In this document: in pieces, positions 1-6,187 of the stretch
Layout of the letters: each line of letters opens with the position of its first letter
Position numbering within the stretch: the first letter of the stretch is position 1
Assembly (NCBI GenBank): GCA_938014855.1
Contig: CALLQM010000087.1
Coordinates: 1-6,891 of the forward strand
Origin: an uncultured Clostridia bacterium
GTDB lineage: Bacteria > Bacillota > Clostridia > Oscillospirales > Ruminococcaceae
Direction of reading: 5' to 3'
DNA length: 6,891 nucleotides
Notes under the pieces: model-generated
What the model saw: the letters and a program-made list of their open reading frames with translations, nothing else
Databases searched by the model: none
Told to the model about the DNA's origin: nothing
Made by a program: the position numbers and the translations under genes

Positions 1-49
1 GCGACCACCGAGATCTACACTCTTTCCCTACACGACGCTCTTCCGATCT
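1..49. other. Illumina P5/TruSeq read-1 adapter remnant (not genomic)
   Basis: These bases match, from memory and without a visible mismatch, the 3' 49 bases of the Illumina P5/TruSeq universal adapter, ending in the diagnostic CTCTTCCGATCT. The adapter normally begins nine bases earlier with AATGATACG. It is a library artefact left at the contig end, so nothing should be annotated across it. Genomic sequence starts at about position 50, which lies in phase with the mutase reading frame. Confidence 0.97.
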
Positions 50-349
50 GCAGAAGCGAATGCCGATGCGATCGGCGTTAGCAATCTGCTCGGACTCGGT
101 GTCACACTTTTTCCGCGTGTGAAAGCACGTTTAAAAGAGCTGGGTCTGCAAGATAAGATTGTGGTATGGGCGGGCGGACGTATCGCCGAAAAGGAAGAAG
201 AACACCAGTTCTTTGAAGAAAAAATGCGTAAGGAGGGTGTCGGATTTATGGGCGTAGATGCATTCTTCGGTCCGGACTCCACACCTGAACAGTGCGTTGA
301 GGCGATCCGTGTTCTGATAGAAGATAAACAGAAACAAACGGAGGGATAA
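50..349 (+). CDS. mgm: C-terminal B12-binding domain of a coenzyme B12-dependent mutase, probably 2-methyleneglutarate mutase (5' truncated)
   Basis: The frame is open from the adapter junction and gives 99 residues before TAA at 347-349; the true start is missing. Visible residues carry the second half of a cobalamin-binding Rossmann domain: ADAIGVSNL with the SxL element at residues 11-13, then IVVWAGGRI with the GG turn at 41-43, then DAFFGPDST at 70-78. The DxHxxG motif that supplies the cobalt-ligating histidine would lie upstream and is cut off. Such domains form the C-terminus of methylmalonyl-CoA and 2-methyleneglutarate mutases, or stand alone as small subunits such as GlmS. The choice of 2-methyleneglutarate mutase (2-methyleneglutarate to 3-methylitaconate) rests on context: the product is the substrate of the next gene, whose ATG lies 3 bases after this stop. 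A stand-alone small subunit cannot be excluded from the fragment alone. Confidence 0.85.
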   Translation, partial: AEANADAIGVSNLLGLGVTLFPRVKARLKELGLQDKIVVWAGGRIAEKEEEHQFFEEKMRKEGVGFMGVDAFFGPDSTPEQCVEAIRVLIEDKQKQTEG

Positions 350-352
350 TAC

Positions 353-1489
353 ATGAGCGAACAGAAACGGATCCCCCTTGTTATCATGCGAGGCGGCACA
401 AGCAAGGGTATTTATATAAAAGCAAACGATCTTCCAAGCGACCCGAAAGAAAGAGATGCGCTGATTCTTCGCATTTTCGGCAGCCCGGATGTACGTCAAA
501 TCGATGGTCTTGCCGGTGCAGATCCGCTTACCAGCAAGCTTGCAATCGTTGGTCCTTCTTCTAGCCCGGGAGCGGATATTGATTATACATTCGCACAAGT
601 ATCGATTAACGAGCGCGTAGTGGATTATAACGGAAACTGCGGAAATATTTCTTCCGGTGTTGGTCCATTTGCCATTGATGAATCGATGGTCCAAGCAGTG
701 GAACCTGTGACACGTGTGCGCATTCGAAACACCAATACGGATAAAATGCTGTATGCTGAGGTGCAGGTTCAGGACGGAAAGGCGCGTGTAAAGGGCGACT
801 GTTCGATAGCAGGCGTTCCGGGCAGTGGTGCTCCGATCCTAATGGATTTTGCAGCTACTGCCGGCGCGGCCACAGGCAGTGTGCTGCCGACAGGCAATGT
901 CGTAGATGTGCTGGAAACCAGCCGCGGCCCAATCGAAATTAGTATTGTAGATGTTGCGAACCCCTGCATATTTGTACGTGCGAAAGACGTTAACATGAAG
1001 GGGACTGAAACGCCGGACGCCATTGATGGCAACAAGGAACTGCTCTTGTATCTTGAAGAAATCCGCTCGAAATGCTGCGTAAAAATCGGTATGGCAAAGT
1101 CCCCTGAGGATGCTACGAAAAATTCTCCTGCATTCCCGATGGTTGCTTTTGTTTCAGAAGCCGATAACTATACGGACTTTACAACCGGAAATACCATCCG
1201 CAAAGAGGAGGTAGACCTTGTTTCACGTCTGATGTTCATGCAGGTGCTGCATAAAACCTATGCTGGTACAGCGACTGCTTGCACCGGTGCGGCGGCAAAA
1301 ATCAAAGGAACCATTGTTCATCAAGTCATTCCTCATATCGATGAAATTGAAACGATTCGCATAGGTCATCCGGCCGGTGTTATTCCTGTGGTTGCGGCAG
1401 TTGAGGGAACAAACGTTAAAAAAGCGGCAATTATCCGTACAGCGCGCCGCCTGATGGAAGGCTACGCTCTCGTACCGCTAAAAGCGTAG
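353..1489 (+). CDS. mii: 3-methylitaconate delta-isomerase (Mii, PrpF/DUF453 family)
   Basis: This 378-residue protein is close to full family length and belongs to the PrpF family, which has a two-domain diaminopimelate-epimerase-like fold. It should move the double bond of (R)-3-methylitaconate to give 2,3-dimethylmaleate in the cytosol. The N-terminus shows MRGGTSKG (12-19), followed by DGLAGADPLTSK ending at Lys62, and DYNGNCGNIS (91-100) with Cys96. Ser17, Lys62 and Cys96 fall at the same numbers I recall for active-site residues of Eubacterium barkeri Mii, which argues for true orthology rather than a generic PrpF (aconitate isomerase of the methylcitrate pathway). A second conserved block is TACTGAAA near residue 310. 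The start at 353 has a GGAGGG ribosome site at 340-345, 7 bases upstream, inside the end of the mutase gene, so the two are tightly coupled. The neighbouring mutase and dimethylmalate lyase support this function. Confidence 0.92.
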   Translation: MSEQKRIPLVIMRGGTSKGIYIKANDLPSDPKERDALILRIFGSPDVRQIDGLAGADPLTSKLAIVGPSSSPGADIDYTFAQVSINERVVDYNGNCGNISSGVGPFAIDESMVQAVEPVTRVRIRNTNTDKMLYAEVQVQDGKARVKGDCSIAGVPGSGAPILMDFAATAGAATGSVLPTGNVVDVLETSRGPIEISIVDVANPCIFVRAKDVNMKGTETPDAIDGNKELLLYLEEIRSKCCVKIGMAKSPEDATKNSPAFPMVAFVSEADNYTDFTTGNTIRKEEVDLVSRLMFMQVLHKTYAGTATACTGAAAKIKGTIVHQVIPHIDEIETIRIGHPAGVIPVVAAVEGTNVKKAAIIRTARRLMEGYALVPLKA

Positions 1490-1529
1490 ATTTTCGCAGT
1501 TTCCCAGTTGATTCTAAGGAGAAATGATC

Positions 1530-2957
1530 ATGCTTGCGAATATACTCGTATACGATATAGGTAGCACCTATACCAAAGCGGCAGCTTTTAATCTAGACCA
1601 CGGACGGTTCACTTACCTTGGACGCGGTCAGTCCCCAACGACACTGGAAAATATTTTAGACGGTGCAAACTGTGCCGTAGAGGCGATTAAAGCACAGGGA
1701 ATTACATTTTCGGATGATTTGCGGCGTTATAGTTCCTGCAGTGCTGCCGGCGGTTTGCGGATGGTGGCTCTTGGCTATATGCCGCGTGTCACTGCCAAAG
1801 CGGCCAAGGAAGTTGCAATGACCGCCGGTGCGCGCGTCATGCAGGTGATTTCGTCTGAAGAACCGCTTTCTTATCGAAAAGAAGTGCTAATCGAAATCAG
1901 TCCGGATATTATCTTGCTGTCGGGCGGAACAGACGGCGGCGACGAGAGCTGTGCGATGGAAAATGCCAAAATGATTTGTGAACTTCACAGCCGAGCTACC
2001 GTTATTATTGCTTGCAATAAATATGCCCAGCGCGCAGTAGCTGAGCTGTTTGACCAAAATGGCGTGGCGTATGTACGTGTTCCAAACATCATGCCCACAA
2101 TTCATGAGCTTCATGTAAAACCCGCACGCGAAGCGATCCATGAGCAGTTTATTAAGCAAATCACAAAGGCACAAGGCCTTATTGAGTTCCGTAACCATCT
2201 CGATGATCAAACGGTCGTTCCGACTCCGGGTGCGGTGCTGCTCGCAAGTGAACTTCTTTCACGAGGTACCTATGAGCAAGATGGAATCGGTTCGCTGATT
2301 CTTGTGGATATAGGCGGCGCTACGACGGATATCCACTCAGCGCTTCCGGAACTTGAAAATCTGACGATTGAAGAACGCGGACTGGTGATCAACAACGAAA
2401 AACAGTTTTCCTATCGTACAGTGGAGGGAAATCTGGGGCTGCGTGTCAGTGCAACCGGTATTCCCGATGCCGTAGGTCCCGATGCCATTATTCGTGAGAT
2501 CGATCTTCCCTGCGATATCGCTCCTGAGGATATTTCTGCCTTCACACAAAAGCTGGAAAAGGATCCTTCCTATATTCCGGAAAGCGAAACAGAAAAGTCT
2601 CTCGAGCGCGCGCTGGCTGTTTGTGCTATCCGTGTGGCTTTGCGCCGTCATGCCGGGCACTATGCCGAAGCCGCTGACCCTGTTATGGGGATCATGGCGG
2701 GAACAGCAATTGGCAGAGATCTTAGAAATACGCAGTATGTGCTCTGTGTGGGCGGTATCTTTGTTCATACCCCTTTTGACAAAACACAGACGCTGATACA
2801 CCGCTGTTTCGAGACTCCAGGGATTTCTCTGCTTCCGCTTAGGGACCCGGATGTTCTGTTTGACCGTTCTTATATTTTGTACGCTATGGGCGTGCTTGGC
2901 AAACATTATCCCGATGCAGCCCTCTCATTTCTGAAAGAATATGTGGGCAGAAAATGA
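1530..2957 (+). CDS. glmL: GlmL/MutL-family actin-like ATPase, putative reactivase of the B12-dependent mutase
   Basis: The 475-residue protein belongs to the family typified by MutL/GlmL, encoded with glutamate mutase in Clostridium. It is an ASKHA-fold ATPase: phosphate-1 loop YDIGSTYTK at residues 8-16, SSCSAAGGLRM at 68-78, SGGTDGGD at 131-138, and phosphate-2 loop VDIGGATTDIHS at 259-270. Members are thought to exchange damaged cobalamin on carbon-skeleton mutases. In this operon the natural client is the mutase encoded just upstream, past mii; this is inference, as the family name comes from glutamate mutase. It is unrelated to DNA mismatch repair MutL. Two ATGs are available, at 1524 and 1530. 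AGGAG at 1517-1521 is only 2 bases from the first but 8 from the second, and MLANILVYDIG fits the family N-terminus, so I chose 1530. A 40-base gap separates it from mii. Confidence 0.93.
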   Translation: MLANILVYDIGSTYTKAAAFNLDHGRFTYLGRGQSPTTLENILDGANCAVEAIKAQGITFSDDLRRYSSCSAAGGLRMVALGYMPRVTAKAAKEVAMTAGARVMQVISSEEPLSYRKEVLIEISPDIILLSGGTDGGDESCAMENAKMICELHSRATVIIACNKYAQRAVAELFDQNGVAYVRVPNIMPTIHELHVKPAREAIHEQFIKQITKAQGLIEFRNHLDDQTVVPTPGAVLLASELLSRGTYEQDGIGSLILVDIGGATTDIHSALPELENLTIEERGLVINNEKQFSYRTVEGNLGLRVSATGIPDAVGPDAIIREIDLPCDIAPEDISAFTQKLEKDPSYIPESETEKSLERALAVCAIRVALRRHAGHYAEAADPVMGIMAGTAIGRDLRNTQYVLCVGGIFVHTPFDKTQTLIHRCFETPGISLLPLRDPDVLFDRSYILYAMGVLGKHYPDAALSFLKEYVGRK

Positions 2958-2961
2958 AAAC

Positions 2962-2966
2962 AGGAG
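2962..2966 (+). promoter_or_regulatory. Distant ribosome binding site of dml
   Basis: AGGAG sits 14 bases before the dml ATG at 2981, against 7-8 bases for the other genes in this operon. No closer purine-rich site is visible in the A/T-rich stretch between them. An in-frame stop at 2975-2977 rules out a closer upstream start, so dml may be translated less efficiently or rely on coupling to the reactivase gene, which ends at 2957. Confidence 0.55.
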
Positions 2967-2980
2967 TGAAATTTTAAGTT

Positions 2981-3862
2981 ATGAACGGACCTAAAAAAAT
3001 GCGTGAGCTTTTTACTTTAAAAAAGACGATTGTGGCACCGGGCGCACATGATATGCTGACCGCTAAGATCATCGGCAGATTGGGCTTTGACGCTGTCTAC
3101 ATGACAGGATACGGCCAGTCGGCGAGCCATTTGGGAAAACCTGACGTTGGTCTTATGACGATGAGCGAAATGGTCTCCCGTGCAGCGAATATGGTGGAAT
3201 GCGCTGGAGTGCCTGTAATCGCGGATGCCGATACCGGATTTGGCAATGCGGTAAACGTTATGCGCACAGTACGTGAATACGAAAAAGCAGGCGTAGCGGT
3301 TATCCAGCTGGAAGATCAGGTAATGCCCAAAAAATGCGGCCATATGGTAGGCCGTGAAGTGATTCCGATGGATGAAATGGTCGGCAAAATCAAGGCGGCT
3401 GTTGATGCGCGCGTAGACCCGAATCTCATGATTATGGCAAGAACCGATGCTCGCACAGTTTTTGGCATCGAAGCGGCTCTTGAGCGTGCTCATGCTTATA
3501 GAGAAGCAGGTGCAGATATTATCTTTGTCGAATCGCCCGAATCTGAGGAAGAAATGAGACATATCAATGCGGAGCTTCCCGGCTGTCTGACGCTTGCAAA
3601 CATGGTTGAAGGCGGAAGAACACCGATGTTTAAAAATGCACAGCTATCTGAGTTCGGCTATAACCTCATCATCTATCCAACTGCATCCGTTTATGTAACT
3701 ACAAAGGCAATGGTTGACCTTTGGGAATCCATGCGTCGTGAGGACACAACAGAAATGCTGCTCGATACCATGATCCCTTTCTCTGAATTTAATGAGATTA
3801 TGGGACTGCCAGAAATTCGTGCTGTGGAAAAAAACTACGCAACTGGACGTAATGTGCGATAA
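2981..3862 (+). CDS. dml: 2,3-dimethylmalate lyase (isocitrate lyase/PEP mutase superfamily)
   Basis: The protein has 293 residues, the usual size for the small isocitrate-lyase-type enzymes. It is expected to cleave (2R,3S)-2,3-dimethylmalate to propionate and pyruvate, the last step of nicotinate fermentation. Superfamily hallmarks are clear: DADTGFGN with metal-binding Asp82 and Asp84, EDQVMPKKCGH (111-121) with the lyase-specific catalytic Cys119, ARTDAR (153-158), and VESPESEEE (183-190). The KKCGH motif marks a C-C lyase rather than PEP mutase or phosphonopyruvate hydrolase. By sequence alone 2-methylisocitrate lyase (PrpB) is the main alternative; the neighbouring mii and mutase, and the lack of methylcitrate synthase or dehydratase here, favour dimethylmalate lyase. 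An in-frame TAA at 2975-2977 excludes an earlier start. AGGAG at 2962-2966 lies 14 bases from the ATG, unusually far; the next in-frame ATG is at 2999. Confidence 0.87.
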   Translation: MNGPKKMRELFTLKKTIVAPGAHDMLTAKIIGRLGFDAVYMTGYGQSASHLGKPDVGLMTMSEMVSRAANMVECAGVPVIADADTGFGNAVNVMRTVREYEKAGVAVIQLEDQVMPKKCGHMVGREVIPMDEMVGKIKAAVDARVDPNLMIMARTDARTVFGIEAALERAHAYREAGADIIFVESPESEEEMRHINAELPGCLTLANMVEGGRTPMFKNAQLSEFGYNLIIYPTASVYVTTKAMVDLWESMRREDTTEMLLDTMIPFSEFNEIMGLPEIRAVEKNYATGRNVR

Positions 3863-3874
3863 TGACGAGGATAG

Positions 3875-3880
3875 AGGAGG
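3875..3880 (+). promoter_or_regulatory. Ribosome binding site that fixes the start of the Hmd-like gene
   Basis: AGGAGG lies 8 bases before ATG 3889. An in-frame ATG at 3862 overlaps the dml stop by one base and would add nine residues, but it has no comparable site upstream, and this AGGAGG would then lie inside the coding region. The 3889 start is therefore preferred. Confidence 0.85.
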
Positions 3881-3888
3881 AATCACCG

Positions 3889-5298
3889 ATGCATGACTTA
3901 AGATGTACGATCAAGGAAAAGCTCCCCCTTACAGTCAGCGAGATGGTGGCAATTGCTACGGACTATAACGCCAAGGTGACCGATGTTGTTCTGATAGAGG
4001 CAGAGCTTCGTACCGGTTTATCTCGTGAAGAGATTTTAACAGGCATCATGAACGAATATGAACATAACCTCAAGGCGGTTAACGTCGGTATAAAAGATGG
4101 CGAAAGTATTCTGCTGGGTACCATTGCTTCTCAGCTTGCCGTTATGGAAGGACCAAAATGCTTTGCGGATCCTTTTTTGGATGACGCACTCCTGTATACA
4201 TTGGCCGCACAGGTGGGCAACCACTGCATCGGTTTGCGCCCTTGTGCCGGTACAGGAGATTCCTGCCCCTATTCTGGATTTATTAAGGCTATGATTAAGC
4301 ATGGCTATGATGAAAAAACAGTTGCTGAAACAGCGGCGCTGATTTTAAAAATCGGAGGTCTTTTCCGCGTCGGCAAGGTTACTACCGGATGCAACATGGA
4401 AGGTTTCGGTGCAGGATCGGCCTGTATTGCCGCCGCTACCGTTTCCCTGGAAGGCGGTATGCCGGAACAAATGGAAAAGGCGATGGTTTTAGCACTTTCT
4501 CCTACAATAGGGGTTCCTTGTACGCCGCGCGTTTTGGTTCCCGCTCTCTGTACAACGCATGTCGGTGGCGCAATTCTAATTGGTATGTATTCGGCACGCC
4601 TGTGCATGAAGGTTGATATGACAGTCAATGTGCCGTTTGATGTTATGCTGGCAATGGCGGCAGAGGTACATATCGAATCGGGTCGTCATCTGGTGCCTAC
4701 CGTAGTCGAATATATGGAGCCCTTTTTTAAGCGCAAACCGGCTGTTGAATCGCTTGTCAGCCAGGCCGTTAAAGATGCGGAAGCCAAAGAAATTGAGGAG
4801 ACGCTGAAAAAGGCAAAGGCAAAGGCAAAACAGCTGGCGCAAGGTACCACAAGCATTTTACATACCTTTGGCGACGCAGTAGTCGGCGGAAGCAGCCAAG
4901 CAGTAGGCAGCCCTACAAATGCTGCTCGGATCTGTCATGAACTTGCCAAGGGTAATGTTAAAAAAGTACGCATTGAGCTTTATCCCGAATTATTTGCCCG
5001 CCGTTCTATAAATATTCCCGGTGTTTTGATGGGTGCTGTTTATGGTGCTTCCACTTCGGATTATGACATGTATAACAAATCGGTTGCTATGATTCAGGAA
5101 GCCGGCATTGAGGTCGAAATTGTGGAGGGAAGCGAACACGCTATCCAAAAAGTCACGATTACCACAGATGAAATGACATGTTCGGTTGATACATTAAACC
5201 GCGGCGGCGGTCGTCTTGTGCTTCGAGATGCCTCCCCGTCGTTTGCACAGGCGAAAGCCGCGGCGCAGCGGCTGGGCATCGTTTTGGTCGAGGCATAA
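3889..5298 (+). CDS. hmd: Serine-dehydratase-like Fe-S protein, probable 2-(hydroxymethyl)glutarate dehydratase
   Basis: The 469-residue protein has an N-terminal part with the features of the iron-sulfur L-serine dehydratase alpha domain (about 80-280): CAGTGDSCPYSG (119-130), TTGCNMEGFGAGSA (165-178), and GVPCTPRVLVPALC (208-221). Cys168, Cys211 and Cys221 have nearly the spacing of the three main [4Fe-4S] ligands of bacterial serine dehydratase, so they are the likely cluster ligands. A lysine/alanine-rich linker (about 296-318) leads to a beta-domain-like region (about 320-430: GDAVVGGSSQAVGSPTNAARI, then KKVRIELY). A [4Fe-4S] serine-dehydratase-like enzyme was proposed to dehydrate (S)-2-(hydroxymethyl)glutarate to 2-methyleneglutarate in Eubacterium barkeri. 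Its place 26 bases after dml, in a cluster with mutase and isomerase, supports that role and argues against serine as substrate. The order alpha then beta is the reverse of one-chain SdaA enzymes. The last residues (about 430-469) were not recognised. Confidence 0.85.
   Translation: MHDLRCTIKEKLPLTVSEMVAIATDYNAKVTDVVLIEAELRTGLSREEILTGIMNEYEHNLKAVNVGIKDGESILLGTIASQLAVMEGPKCFADPFLDDALLYTLAAQVGNHCIGLRPCAGTGDSCPYSGFIKAMIKHGYDEKTVAETAALILKIGGLFRVGKVTTGCNMEGFGAGSACIAAATVSLEGGMPEQMEKAMVLALSPTIGVPCTPRVLVPALCTTHVGGAILIGMYSARLCMKVDMTVNVPFDVMLAMAAEVHIESGRHLVPTVVEYMEPFFKRKPAVESLVSQAVKDAEAKEIEETLKKAKAKAKQLAQGTTSILHTFGDAVVGGSSQAVGSPTNAARICHELAKGNVKKVRIELYPELFARRSINIPGVLMGAVYGASTSDYDMYNKSVAMIQEAGIEVEIVEGSEHAIQKVTITTDEMTCSVDTLNRGGGRLVLRDASPSFAQAKAAAQRLGIVLVEA
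4809..4829 (+). repeat. Short AAAGGC tandem repeat in the Hmd-like linker
   Basis: Three consecutive AAAGGC units followed by AAA encode the KAKAKAK stretch in the linker between the alpha-like and beta-like domains. The repeat length of 6 keeps the frame, so changes in copy number would only lengthen or shorten the linker. Confidence 0.7.
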
Positions 5299-5380
5299 AA
5301 CTTGTCGGGGAAGTAAAGATTCTGGACCGCTAAAAAACATCTAGGTGGCAGGGCATGCAGGCAAATAGGAGGATAAAAGA
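5299..5380 (+). other. 82-base spacer between the Hmd-like gene and the methyltransferase gene
   Basis: I see no terminator hairpin with a T-run and no convincing promoter here, so read-through from the operon into the methyltransferase gene is possible. The only clear element is AGGAGG at 5367-5372, the ribosome site of the next gene, 8 bases before its ATG. A GCATGC palindrome at 5353-5358 is too short to interpret. Confidence 0.6.
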
Positions 5381-6091
5381 ATGCTCCATTTGAAAAAATA
5401 TTTTCAGGATGTAAACCCCGGTATCGTACTCGATATCGGAACCCGTTTCGGCGAATTTGCGTTTACGCTGGCCGAAGCTTTGCCGGAAGGTGCACACATT
5501 ATCGGTATCGACTGTAATGCCGATACGATAAGGCAGGCCAATGAAAAAAACGGCGGAAAAGGCATTGAATTTAGGGTGGGCAATGCGGAACATTTGGATT
5601 TTGCAAATAATTCCTGCGAATTGGCTGCCATGTCGAATACATTGCATCACATTGAAAATTACAATGCGGTACTAAATGAAATGCTTCGCGTGCTTCGTCC
5701 CGGGGGAACGTTTTTGATCAATGAAATGTATTCGGATAATCAGAACGAAAAACAACAGATACATTTTGCCCAGCATTCGCTTGAAGCAAAGCTGGATACA
5801 ATCTCTGGTAATTTTCATCGTGTAACATGGAAAAGAGATGAAATCCTATCCATTCTAAGCAAATTTCCTCTAGAGACAGTTCATATCATAGATTTATTGG
5901 AATCGCCCGAGATGGACGCCAAGCTGGCTGTCAAAACATCCAGTCTTAAATCTCGAGTGGAAAGATTGGCATCCGGTACGGCTGCATATGCTGAACTAAT
6001 GGAACAAGCAAACCAAATTGAAAAAAGGGTATCGCAAATTGGAATTCAGCGGTGCACACAGCTTGTGTATATTGGGAAAAAGAAAGTATGA
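5381..6091 (+). CDS. Class I SAM-dependent methyltransferase, substrate unknown
   Basis: The 236-residue protein has a Methyltransf_11-type Rossmann fold. Motif I is VLDIGTRFGEF (16-26), a variant of the usual DxGxGxG with Thr-Arg-Phe between the glycines. Motif II is GIDCNADTI (42-50) with Asp44 as the likely ribose-binding acid. GNAEHLDF (68-74) and SNTLHHIENY (85-94) follow, and LRPGGTFLINEMY (105-117) is the post-motif strand. The C-terminal half (about 120-236) is helical-looking and should shape the substrate site; I do not recognise it. AGGAGG at 5367-5372 supports the start. It lies downstream of the nicotinate genes on the same strand, but nothing ties it to that pathway: none of the known steps needs a SAM methyltransferase. 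By hand-counted lines it is somewhat more A/T-rich than the genes before it. It may be an unrelated gene or an accessory one. Confidence 0.88.
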   Translation: MLHLKKYFQDVNPGIVLDIGTRFGEFAFTLAEALPEGAHIIGIDCNADTIRQANEKNGGKGIEFRVGNAEHLDFANNSCELAAMSNTLHHIENYNAVLNEMLRVLRPGGTFLINEMYSDNQNEKQQIHFAQHSLEAKLDTISGNFHRVTWKRDEILSILSKFPLETVHIIDLLESPEMDAKLAVKTSSLKSRVERLASGTAAYAELMEQANQIEKRVSQIGIQRCTQLVYIGKKKV

Positions 6092-6149
6092 TGTACTGCC
6101 GATGTAAAAAGTAGGGTTTCAAGAAAAGAAAATATAATGTAAGACTCAA

Positions 6150-6180
6150 AGAAGCCAATTGCAAAAAGCAATTGGCTTCT
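6150..6180. terminator. Perfect 13-bp hairpin between convergent genes, probable bidirectional terminator
   Basis: AGAAGCCAATTGC (6150-6162) and GCAATTGGCTTCT (6168-6180) pair perfectly around an AAAAA loop. The hairpin lies 58 bases after the methyltransferase stop and 7 bases beyond the ligase stop on the minus strand, the expected place for a shared terminator. Neither side has a long T-run: the plus strand continues CAGCC, and on the minus strand the stem runs into CTTCTTTGAG, a slightly better U-rich tail. Termination is therefore likely but not certain, and more plausible for the minus-strand gene. Confidence 0.7.
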
Positions 6181-6187
6181 CAGCCTG

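Noticed and set aside
131..694. Long minus-strand open frame opposite the mutase and mii genes
   Set aside because: It is antisense to two well-supported genes, has no recognisable motif, and its translation looks like a shadow of the opposite strand.
353..1489. Reading the PrpF-family gene as methylcitrate-pathway PrpF, with dml as PrpB
   Set aside because: No methylcitrate synthase or AcnD-type dehydratase is nearby, the B12 mutase and reactivase fit nicotinate fermentation, and the Ser17/Lys62/Cys96 numbering agrees with recalled E. barkeri Mii.
2337..2906. Minus-strand open frame of 189 codons inside the reactivase gene
   Set aside because: It lies wholly antisense to a gene with clear ATPase motifs and shows no domain or plausible ribosome site.
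3017..3562. Minus-strand open frame of 181 codons inside dml
   Set aside because: Antisense shadow of a conserved enzyme gene, rich in Cys and His from reversed codons, with no family resemblance.
3862..3888. Earlier in-frame ATG for the Hmd-like gene overlapping the dml stop by one base
   Set aside because: The strong AGGAGG at 3875-3880 is ideally placed for ATG 3889, and the nine extra residues would span that site.
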